Positions 14,668 through 21,240 of a stretch of DNA of 24,997 bases are shown in pieces. The DNA is from JAVZLQ01 sp049972525 (GTDB lineage Archaea; Thermoproteota; Bathyarchaeia; Bathyarchaeales; Bathycorpusculaceae), in NCBI GenBank assembly GCA_049972525.1, contig JBMFKI010000018.1, forward strand, positions 1 to 24,997, given 5' to 3'. The notes under the pieces were generated by a model. That model did not search any database. It saw only the letters and a list, made by a program, of their open reading frames with translations, and was not told the origin of the DNA. The position numbers were made by a program, and so were the translations under genes. How positions within the stretch are numbered: position 1 is the stretch's first letter; the number at the start of each line of letters is the position of its first letter.

Positions 14668-15330
14668 ATGTTAATTGCAGGGGTTGACGATGCGGGGCGA
14701 GGTTCCGTTATTGGTCCTCTTGTGATTGCAGGAGTTCTGATGCGAGAAGAGAATTTGCCGAAACTTGTCGAGTTAAAAGTTAAGGATTCAAAGCTTTTGT
14801 CGCCACGTAAACGGGAAACCCTTGCAGTTGAAATTAAACGCATCGCAGATAAATATAGTGTTGTTAAGCTTTCACCGAAGGAAATAGACAAAGTTGTTGA
14901 GTCTGGAAGAAAACTGCATAAACTGAACAGATTGGAAGCTCAAACCATGGCAAAAGTCATAGAAATGTTAAAGCCAGACATCGTCTACGTTGACGCTTCA
15001 GATGTTTTAGAGGAAAGGTTCAAACAACATATTTTAGAAGCGCTCCCAATTGCTGTTCAGGTAATTTCAGAACATAAGGCTGACAGGAAATACCCAATAG
15101 TTTCAGCCGCCTCAATAATAGCCAAAGTAGAAAGGGATAAGGAAATAGCTGAAATAGCAAAGATACACGGGGAAATTGGATGCGGCTACCCCTCAGACCC
15201 GAAAACCATGAGTTTCCTCGAGAAGTGCATAGTAGAAAAAGGTGAATACCCAGAATTCGTTAGAAAGTCGTGGAAACCAGCTAAAAGAACAATAAGCGAA
15301 AACTCTCTGCGCCAGTCAAAGCTCATTTAA
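14668..15330 (+). CDS. rnhB: Ribonuclease HII
   Basis: A 220-residue type 2 RNase H, cleaving RNA in RNA-DNA hybrids and single ribonucleotides in DNA. The N-terminal motif reads AGVDDAGRGSVIGPLVIAG; most family members have DEAGRG, so the second acidic residue is Asp instead of Glu. Further acidic residues are in YVDASDV and KADRKYPIVSAASIIAKVERD. The GCGYPSDPKTMSFL segment is also typical. The ATG at 14668 follows AAAGG; a frame from 14587 would overlap the NTPase gene. Its TAA overlaps the TAA of the convergent regulator gene at TTTAA (15327-15330), so the two transcripts must overlap at their 3' ends. Confidence 0.95.
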   Translation: MLIAGVDDAGRGSVIGPLVIAGVLMREENLPKLVELKVKDSKLLSPRKRETLAVEIKRIADKYSVVKLSPKEIDKVVESGRKLHKLNRLEAQTMAKVIEMLKPDIVYVDASDVLEERFKQHILEALPIAVQVISEHKADRKYPIVSAASIIAKVERDKEIAEIAKIHGEIGCGYPSDPKTMSFLEKCIVEKGEYPEFVRKSWKPAKRTISENSLRQSKLI

Positions 15331-16316
15331 AACCTATTTATCAGATCTTCCGGCTTTCTAATTTTTGATATTTCCTCGCTGCGGATACATGCTATATCCT
15401 TACCAGCTGGTCTCTGTCCATCAGTAACAAGAATTGAATACGCCTTAACTATTTTGCTTACACTTAGGATTTCGTCAACTCTTCTCTCAAGCTTCTGCTC
15501 CCTACTTGTTGCAACTCCGCCTATTATTCGCACTTTTTCCTCAGGAGCCGTTATGACAAAGTCGAAGGGCGCTCTTCTAACTGTTGTTATGTTACATTTT
15601 GAAAACTTTTTCAGGAACTTTCTGACAATTTTGTTTCTTGCAATTATTCGCTTGGCTGTTGTTAAGAAACATTTGCGCTGGTTCTTCGATCTTTCGAATA
15701 TGTTCACGGGTTTTGCAACTGGGACCCCCAATGTACACATTAGATTGTATGCAGCTGTAACTGAAGCTTTAGCCATTCCACGCTCATAACCATAAAGTGT
15801 CCTACGTGATAAACCAACCATCTCAGCCATTTCGCCGACTGATAAGCCTAACTCTTGCCTCTTGCGCCTTATCGCCTCACAGTCTATCTCAACATAATAG
15901 CCTCCAGGGCCAGCTTGAATTAAGGGGCTTATCTTGTGGGCTACAAAGTTTTCGAATGTTTTGGGAGTGACGGCGAGAATATTGTAACGCGAATAAACCG
16001 TGTCGTCTTCTAACGGTCTTTCACGCATGTTTTCGCTTACAAGAAGCGGTGTTGCCCTAACACAGTTCGAAATTTTTTCCAGCTCAAAAAAGTCACTTTG
16101 GGAGAGCGCATCAATATCTGAATGCACCTTTATGAAGACTATTGTTTCCTTTTTCCTAGCGGCAAAATCAAAGCAACTTGGGCGAGTGAAACATTTTTCC
16201 GAAACGGAAAAACCAGCTTCCCTTAATGCGATGTCTGGCTGTTTTGCCTTCTCCCTCTCCTCGCCAACCATAGAAATATCACAAGAAATACCACCGCACT
16301 GTCTGATATAAATCAT
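15327..16316 (-). CDS. Archaeal cro/C1-type HTH regulator with nuclease-like flanking domains
   Basis: A 329-residue protein of the archaea-specific HTH family typified by putative regulators such as MTH_967. The central helix-turn-helix, about residues 145-200, is IRRKRQELGLSVGEMAEMVG with LSRRTLYGYERG following, a classical HTH_3 unit. The N-terminal part (PDIALREAGFSVSEKCF, FDFAARKKETIVFIKVHSDI) and C-terminal part (APFDFVITAPEEKVRIIGGV, ILVTDGQRPAGKDIA) both look like restriction-endonuclease-like folds, probably without catalysis. Its ATG overlaps the fibrillarin stop (ATGA), placing it in the nop5-fibrillarin operon. Target genes are unknown; control of the box C/D genes themselves is possible but not shown. 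Confidence 0.85.
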   Translation of the reverse strand: MIYIRQCGGISCDISMVGEEREKAKQPDIALREAGFSVSEKCFTRPSCFDFAARKKETIVFIKVHSDIDALSQSDFFELEKISNCVRATPLLVSENMRERPLEDDTVYSRYNILAVTPKTFENFVAHKISPLIQAGPGGYYVEIDCEAIRRKRQELGLSVGEMAEMVGLSRRTLYGYERGMAKASVTAAYNLMCTLGVPVAKPVNIFERSKNQRKCFLTTAKRIIARNKIVRKFLKKFSKCNITTVRRAPFDFVITAPEEKVRIIGGVATSREQKLERRVDEILSVSKIVKAYSILVTDGQRPAGKDIACIRSEEISKIRKPEDLINRF

Positions 16317-17014
16317 ACTTTAAAACTTGCCACTATCATGGCATGAGCCTTATCGTAAGGTTCCAGGTGAACAACCTCCTCTACGTGGAAGCCTCTGTTT
16401 TCCAAAACTTTAATTTCACTTTTGTAAACCTCCTCCGGCTCCTTTGTTACATCTATACTTTGAGCTTTCACGGCGAGCATTATCCAACCAGACTTTTTTA
16501 AGAATACATCAGCGTTGTCAGCTAAAATTTTAGCTTGCTCAGGTTGGGCAATGTCGCAGTAAATGTCGTCAACCTTTCCACTTATGAAGATCATGTATTT
16601 TTCTGGAAAACGCGCGTCCTCCAATATGGGCAGCATGTTAACCCTATAAGCGCATACATTGTTGACTAATTCTCTTAATGCACGGGCTGCAAATTCCACG
16701 CAGTAAACGTAGCCTTTCTCTCCAACTATGTCTGAGACATGGCTTGCAGTTGTTCCAGAAGCAGCCCCTAAATAGAGAACTTTATGTTCAGGTTTTATCG
16801 GAACAGTTTTTAAATTTTTGAGTATGGCTGCTGCAAGCTTACTTCTGAAGGCATCCCAAATGCGGTATTCAACGCCTTCGTAGCGGACAAGCCTTTCACC
16901 ATAAACGTTTCTTCCAGGTGTAAGGTTTTTTGTTGCAAGCCTTTGGGCTCCATCCTCTAATGTCGCTTGGTAAATCGCCGGAAATTGTGGGTGCGGCTTA
17001 ACTTTTATTTCCAC
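16313..17014 (-). CDS. flpA: Fibrillarin, rRNA/tRNA 2'-O-methyltransferase of box C/D RNPs
   Basis: A 233-residue fibrillarin that transfers methyl groups from SAM to 2'-hydroxyls chosen by box C/D guide RNAs. Motifs are EYRIWDAFRSKLAAAILKNL, the SAM site VLYLGAASGTTASHVSDI, YVYCVEFAARALRELV, ILEDARFPEKY, and DDIYCDIAQPEQAKIL with the catalytic-region aspartate; KAQSIDVTKEP follows. I chose the GTG at 17014, after GGAGAAAAGGA, because archaeal fibrillarins begin with a short M-E-I/V-K-type strand. ATGs at 17041 and 17047 would add 9-11 basic residues and extend the overlap with nop5. With either start it overlaps nop5 upstream and the HTH gene downstream, forming one operon. Confidence 0.95.
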   Translation of the reverse strand: MEIKVKPHPQFPAIYQATLEDGAQRLATKNLTPGRNVYGERLVRYEGVEYRIWDAFRSKLAAAILKNLKTVPIKPEHKVLYLGAASGTTASHVSDIVGEKGYVYCVEFAARALRELVNNVCAYRVNMLPILEDARFPEKYMIFISGKVDDIYCDIAQPEQAKILADNADVFLKKSGWIMLAVKAQSIDVTKEPEEVYKSEIKVLENRGFHVEEVVHLEPYDKAHAMIVASFKV

Positions 17015-18221
17015 GTCTTCCTTTTCTCCTCTTCCTCTCATGTTCATGCTTTTTCTCTTTAATTGGCGGTGGCTCACTGTACTTCTCGTGAATCTCCTCT
17101 AGGCGTTTTTCCAAATCTGCCTTTAACTCTTCGCCTATGTACCTTCCACCAAAAGCGTCAGCCCTCGCCGCAATTGCAAGCTTACCAGCCAAGGCCCTCG
17201 CTATTTTGCCCCTATGCCACTTTTTCGCGTCATGTAAATACGTGTGCTGAAAGATTATCCCATGCTTTGGCGGTTTTGTACCAGTTTTCAACGAGCGGAA
17301 AAGTGCTTTCTCTGCACCTATAACCTGAATTGTGCTTGCAGGTATTCTAGCCAAATTCGTTAGACCTCCAGCCAAAGCGATCAAGCGCGCTCCAAGCAAA
17401 GAACCAGTTAAAGCTTTCACGTTCGGCGCAACCTCCTCCATGGTTTTATCTAAATAATCCTCAAGTTCCTGCCTCAGCTCATACATGTCAATCACGCTTT
17501 TGCCTAAGGCTTGAATTTGCAACATGTCCTTTTCTGAGAGGTCTGCGCCCATTGATGTTTCTGCAGCTTTTGCTATTTGCTCCGCCTTCGCCTTTGGAAC
17601 GCCTTCCGACTCAAGGTTTTCAACTGTAAAGTTTTCTTTGTTGCCGAGTTTCAACACTAAGCGTGTATAGGTTTCATGTTTGTCCACCAGACGGTCAAGC
17701 TCTGGAAAGTGTATTCCGTACCATTCTCTAAGCCTTCCAATAAAGAGGTTTATCGCTTTGTCAAGATCATCTAATGTTTGTATCGCCTGCACTATGAGTA
17801 GATCTCTTTTTTCAACAGCACCTTTGACTCTCAATTTAGCTATTTCCACTGATAAGTTGTGCACCCAAACCCTAAACTCTTCAATATCCTTAACAAAGCC
17901 CATTTCAACTGCGAGCTTCTCCATCCCAGCACGGACAAATTCACCAGCACTGGATGGCTTTAAAACTTCAGTTTTAACGTTTAGCCGTTTTTGAACTTCT
18001 CCTGCGAGAATAGCGTTCTCAAAGATAAAGGTGTCAAAACCGCCGCTTTTAAGCTTATTAATCAAAGATGCAAGTTCATCAACTATTTTTCCAGACTCAA
18101 TTTTAACTAGCGTTTGGGCTGCGATTTGCGAATTTTTTGGGAATAAACTCTTCTCTACAATTTTGCCTTCTTCATCGAAAGCCAAAAAGCCGAAAGAGCA
18201 GCTAACAACAATTGCCTTCAC
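16998..18221 (-). CDS. Nop5 (Nop56/58-like) core protein of box C/D RNPs
   Basis: A 407-residue scaffold that joins fibrillarin to the L7Ae-bound guide RNA. The N-terminal fibrillarin-binding domain covers about residues 1-120. A coiled-coil helical region follows (about 125-255). The Nop domain has the hallmarks APNVKALTGSLLGARLIALA and then IPASTIQVIGAEKALFRSLK, PPKHGIIFQH and a RGKIARALAGKLAIAARADA block. The last 25 residues are a highly basic Lys/Arg tail typical of the family. The start is a GTG 7 nt after GGAGGAG. It leads the nop5-fibrillarin-HTH operon and is divergent from the coiled-coil gene on the other strand. Confidence 0.96.
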   Translation of the reverse strand: MKAIVVSCSFGFLAFDEEGKIVEKSLFPKNSQIAAQTLVKIESGKIVDELASLINKLKSGGFDTFIFENAILAGEVQKRLNVKTEVLKPSSAGEFVRAGMEKLAVEMGFVKDIEEFRVWVHNLSVEIAKLRVKGAVEKRDLLIVQAIQTLDDLDKAINLFIGRLREWYGIHFPELDRLVDKHETYTRLVLKLGNKENFTVENLESEGVPKAKAEQIAKAAETSMGADLSEKDMLQIQALGKSVIDMYELRQELEDYLDKTMEEVAPNVKALTGSLLGARLIALAGGLTNLARIPASTIQVIGAEKALFRSLKTGTKPPKHGIIFQHTYLHDAKKWHRGKIARALAGKLAIAARADAFGGRYIGEELKADLEKRLEEIHEKYSEPPPIKEKKHEHERKRRKGRRGNKS

Positions 18222-18270
18222 GATTTTCTCCTCCGTAATTGAAACTTCTCTACTTAATCATTTGACCGTT

Positions 18271-18281
18271 CTAATAAATAG
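18271..18281 (-). promoter_or_regulatory. TATA-like promoter of the nop5-fibrillarin operon
   Basis: The minus strand reads CTATTTATTAG about 50-60 nt before the nop5 GTG. It predicts a start near 18250 and a leader of about 29 nt carrying the GGAGGAG site. Confidence 0.5.
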
Positions 18282-18364
18282 TTATTGGGACACACGAAAA
18301 ATTTCCATTCTGCAAAAATCTTAAGTGCTTAAAGTATGATAGTATTTAACGCGAGAGCCTTCTT

Positions 18365-18589
18365 ATGAGCAGCATCAAAACGGTCATAGAAAAAATAAGG
18401 AATCTAGAAACTGAGAGGAAAAATCTTCTCTTGGAAATTGAAGAGCTTAAAAAGATGGCTGATGCCAAAGCTAAGGCTTTGGAAGGTGAAATAAGTATGC
18501 TGAGAGAAGAGGTGAAGTCGCTGCGTATACTTCTAGGCGCTGAAGAAACAAAACCAGAAACAGAAAACGTGCAGAAAAAGAAAAAGTGA
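18365..18589 (+). CDS. Small coiled-coil protein of unknown function
   Basis: A 74-residue, highly charged protein that is almost wholly alpha-helical. Residues 5-58 show heptad-like spacing of hydrophobic residues (IRNLETERKNLLLEIEELKK, later ISMLREEVKSLRILLG), so a parallel dimer or prefoldin-like hairpin is plausible. The tail is hydrophilic, ending in four lysines. There is no signal peptide and no cysteine. I do not recognise a named family. It has its own 140-nt upstream region shared divergently with nop5, where TTAAAGTATGATAG at 18329-18342 may be its TATA region. The unbroken helical register and good spacing make it a credible gene. Confidence 0.7.
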   Translation: MSSIKTVIEKIRNLETERKNLLLEIEELKKMADAKAKALEGEISMLREEVKSLRILLGAEETKPETENVQKKKK

Positions 18590-18631
18590 AGACTAAAAGT
18601 ATACGCTTTCCAGTTTCATTCTTCTCCTAAC

Positions 18632-18643
18632 CTTTTAAATAGG
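18632..18643 (+). promoter_or_regulatory. TATA-like promoter of pyrD-pyrK
   Basis: CTTTTAAATAGG lies about 65-75 nt before the pyrD TTG start, predicting a start near 18663 and a leader of about 45 nt that includes the GGTGA SD site. Confidence 0.45.
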
Positions 18644-18707
18644 TTACGCTGCTAAAAATAGAACTTGGCATGTGAAGCTTGTAAATAGACGCTTGCGGTG
18701 AAAACGT

Positions 18708-19625
18708 TTGAAAATAAACATCAGCGTAAATTTAAGCGGTCTAAGACTTCCTAATCCAACGATGCTGGCTTCTGGAGTTTTAGGTCACACGGTAGAAACC
18801 TTAGAGAGCATCGCTGCAGGGGGCGCTGGTGCTGTTGTAACAAAGTCCGTTGGACTAAAGCCGAGGACTGGCTATGCAAACCCAACGATTGTTCAGGCTG
18901 ATTGTGGCTTAATTAACGCCATGGGTCTACCAAACCCAGGCATAGAGGAGTTCACAAAAGAAATCAGCCAAGCAAAAAAGACATTAAACATTCCACTAAT
19001 CGTCAGCGTTTATGGCTTTAGCGCAGAAGAATACGCTGAGGTGGCAAAAAAGGCCGTAGAGGCAGGGACTGACGCTGTTGAACTAAACGTTTCTTGTCCA
19101 CATGTGAGGGAAACAGGCGCCGAAATTGGACAAAGCCCAAATGTTCTTTCTGAAGTCGTTCATAAAGTTAAGAAAACCATTAATAGGCCAGTATTTGTTA
19201 AACTTTCCCCAAACGTTACGGATATTGTTGAAATTGCCGTGACTGCTGCTAAAGCTGGCGCTGACGCATTAACGGCCATAAACACCGTTCGCGCAATAGC
19301 TATAGATGTAGAAACAGCAAGGCCAATTTTGAGCAACAGAATCGGGGGTTTATCCGGTCCAGCCATAAAGCCGATAGCTTTAAGATGCGTTTATGAAATT
19401 TACGAGAATGCTGATGTGCCCATAATTGGTTGCGGCGGAATAAAAAGTTGGCGTGACGCCGTGGAATTTCTCTTGGCTGGAGCTTCTGCTGTTCAGATAG
19501 GAACAGCAGTGGCAACAAAAGGTTCAAGCATATTCAAAGGTATCGTAAGGGGGATAGAAGCATATTTGAAGAAGAAAAATTTCGGAGGCATAGAAGAAAT
19601 TGTCGGCTTATCGCATCGCCGCTAA
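18708..19625 (+). CDS. pyrD: Dihydroorotate dehydrogenase, class 1B catalytic subunit
   Basis: A 305-residue FMN-containing TIM barrel that oxidises dihydroorotate to orotate in pyrimidine synthesis. Evidence includes LPNPTMLASGVLGHTVE, GAVVTKSVGLKPRTGYANPT, the active-site loop VELNVSCPHV with Cys130 as the catalytic base (class 1 enzymes use Cys at this place), VFVKLSPNV, and GGLSGPAIKPIALRCVYEI followed by IIGCGGIKSWRDAVEFLLAG. Class 1B, the NAD-linked form, is indicated by the pyrK gene directly after it. Translation starts at a TTG with GGTGA 7 nt upstream. The 3' end overlaps pyrK by 26 nt, so the subunits are probably made in balance through coupling. Confidence 0.95.
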   Translation: MKINISVNLSGLRLPNPTMLASGVLGHTVETLESIAAGGAGAVVTKSVGLKPRTGYANPTIVQADCGLINAMGLPNPGIEEFTKEISQAKKTLNIPLIVSVYGFSAEEYAEVAKKAVEAGTDAVELNVSCPHVRETGAEIGQSPNVLSEVVHKVKKTINRPVFVKLSPNVTDIVEIAVTAAKAGADALTAINTVRAIAIDVETARPILSNRIGGLSGPAIKPIALRCVYEIYENADVPIIGCGGIKSWRDAVEFLLAGASAVQIGTAVATKGSSIFKGIVRGIEAYLKKKNFGGIEEIVGLSHRR

Positions 19626-20418
19626 CAGGCATAGAGTAACCCAAATTCTAAAAGTAGAGGAAATAAGTCCAACCGTCAAAAAGTTCACATTTAAGGATAG
19701 ACTCTGCGCCAAAGCCATGCCTGGACAGTTCTTGATGCTTTGGATTCCAGGCGTCGATGAAATCCCATTCAGCATTCTAGACGCTGAGGGAAAAAAAGTT
19801 TCAATTGCTGTTAAGAAAGTTGGCGAGGCAACAGAAGCGCTTCACGCAATGAAGGCTGGCGAAAAAATTGGCGTTCGCGGACCATTCGGCAACAGCTTCA
19901 CAATAAAGCATTGTAAAATTCTAATGATAGGTGGTGGAACAGGCATTGCCCCACTGCTTTTTTTGGCAAAAAGGCTTGCTGGAAAAGCCGAGAAGCTTGT
20001 CCTAATAACTGGTGCAAAAACAAGGGGGGAATTGCTATTCTTGAATGAACTTAAAAAGGTCTTTGGTGAAAACCTAATTGCTACAACAGAGGATGGCAGC
20101 TTTGGCATAAAAGGATTGGCAACAGAGCCCCTTGAAGCGGTTTTAGCCAAGGAAAAGTTCGACTTCATCTACACCTGTGGACCAGAACAAATGATGCGAA
20201 AAGTGCTCGATTTAGCCGAGAAAAACGAAATAGCCTTAGAAGCAAGCTTGGAACGCATAATGCGTTGCGCAATAGGGATTTGCGGAAGTTGTGTCTTGGG
20301 AAATTATCGCGTTTGCAGAGACGGACCAGTTTTCAGTTTTAATCAGCTTAGAAGCGTCAAGAGCGAGTTTGGATTTCTGAAGCGTGACTTCTGCGGCAGA
20401 AAAGTTCCGCTGGAGTAA
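19600..20418 (+). CDS. pyrK: Dihydroorotate dehydrogenase electron transfer subunit PyrK
   Basis: A 272-residue flavoprotein that passes electrons from PyrD to NAD+. The first 100 residues form the FAD-binding barrel (MPGQFLMLWIPG; the flavin motif reads EIPFSIL, where bacterial PyrK has R-P-x-S-I). The NAD-binding part has LMIGGGTGIAPLLFLAKRL and IYTCGPEQMMRKV. A [2Fe-2S] cluster is bound by Cys223, Cys228, Cys231 and Cys239 (CAIGICGSCVLGNYRVCRDG). The start is a TTG inside pyrD, 10 nt after GGAGG. The length matches known PyrK proteins (about 250-270). Related sulfhydrogenase or GltA-type subunits share the fold, but adjacency to pyrD settles the call. Confidence 0.93.
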   Translation: MSAYRIAANRHRVTQILKVEEISPTVKKFTFKDRLCAKAMPGQFLMLWIPGVDEIPFSILDAEGKKVSIAVKKVGEATEALHAMKAGEKIGVRGPFGNSFTIKHCKILMIGGGTGIAPLLFLAKRLAGKAEKLVLITGAKTRGELLFLNELKKVFGENLIATTEDGSFGIKGLATEPLEAVLAKEKFDFIYTCGPEQMMRKVLDLAEKNEIALEASLERIMRCAIGICGSCVLGNYRVCRDGPVFSFNQLRSVKSEFGFLKRDFCGRKVPLE

Positions 20419-20490
20419 ACATGCCTTTAACAATAAGCTTTGTAGGTTTTAGGCATTAAATTGCATACGTCTCATTAATAACGAAAGTTC

Positions 20491-20505
20491 TTTATAGTAT
20501 AAAAG
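20491..20505 (+). promoter_or_regulatory. TATA promoter giving a probable leaderless transcript
   Basis: TTTATAGTATAAAAG, preceded by a CGAAAG BRE-like stretch (20482-20487), lies about 26 nt before the ATG at 20521. No SD precedes that ATG, so the transcript probably begins at or next to the start codon. Confidence 0.6.
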
Positions 20506-20520
20506 AAGAAAATTGATGTT

Positions 20521-21057
20521 ATGTCATACACTCAAAATGCCAAAAAGAAGATGCCCGCGGACGCGACTTCTCGTCAATTTTATAGAGTAAGTTTAACAAC
20601 TGTGCCACCACCTCCACCGCCACCACCACCTCAAACTATGCCATACCCACCCGTAGTAGAAGATGTCCCCGTATCCTATGTAGTGCAAACAGCAACTATA
20701 TCCTTCGAGGAAAAGGCCTCACGACTTGAATTACTTGTGAGAATCTTGTGGTACATCCTGACAGGTTTAGTGGGCTTTGTGTACTCTTTGGTCTTCGGCA
20801 TTATCATACTAGTTTACGGCATTATAGCATCGATTTTAAACATCATCAGCTTCTTCAAAATTCTGATAACTGGAAAACGCTGGAAAATCGCGTTTGACTG
20901 GCAAGCAAAACTCATAGCGAAAAGTGTAAACTATAACACGCGTCTCTATAATTACTGGATGAGAAGAGCGCCATACTTTGGGCTCATGATAGACAAAAGA
21001 ACAGGCTTGGGAATGGAACCAGAACCATCAAAAACACCTGGCGGATCCCCAGCCTAA
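20521..21057 (+). CDS. DUF4389-like membrane protein with a polyproline segment
   Basis: A 178-residue protein of unknown function. Residues 1-60 are hydrophilic and contain nine consecutive prolines (about residues 29-37). Two membrane segments follow (about 72-88 and 91-112: WYILTGLVGFVYSLVFGIII, then LVYGIIASILNIISFF). Next comes ILITGKRWKIAFDWQAKLIA with a tyrosine-rich VNYNTRLYNYWM and a short Pro/Gly tail. The helix pair followed by L-x-TGKR, then R-x-x-x-Y and a terminal D-x-x-x, is the pattern of DUF4389 proteins, which have no established function. The proline run would stall ribosomes without factor aIF5A. The gene appears to be monocistronic with its own strong promoter. Confidence 0.72.
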   Translation: MSYTQNAKKKMPADATSRQFYRVSLTTVPPPPPPPPPQTMPYPPVVEDVPVSYVVQTATISFEEKASRLELLVRILWYILTGLVGFVYSLVFGIIILVYGIIASILNIISFFKILITGKRWKIAFDWQAKLIAKSVNYNTRLYNYWMRRAPYFGLMIDKRTGLGMEPEPSKTPGGSPA

Positions 21058-21185
21058 TTCCACAAAAGGCTAACAGCAGCTCAGCATTAAAACTCCCATT
21101 TTCTGTTTTAAATATTAGGCTTAATTCCTTGTTCTGCTGAGAGAGCTAACGATTCCGCAAAGGGAACAAATTTATGATTCAAAAA

Positions 21186-21194
21186 GGTTATATG
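21186..21194 (+). promoter_or_regulatory. TATA-like promoter of ileS
   Basis: GGTTATATG, preceded by AAAAA, lies about 50 nt before the ileS GTG. It predicts a start near 21216 and a leader of about 25 nt. The rest of the 183-nt gap after the DUF4389-like gene shows no recognisable element. Confidence 0.45.
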
Positions 21195-21240
21195 TTGCCG
21201 ATGCTACTTTTGTGTATTTGCGGGTGCTTTGGGATGAAAG

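Noticed and set aside
20421..20456. Inverted repeat ATGCCT/AGGCAT after pyrK
   Set aside because: Six-base arms with a 24-nt loop and no following T-run; this can easily occur by chance in an AT-rich gap.
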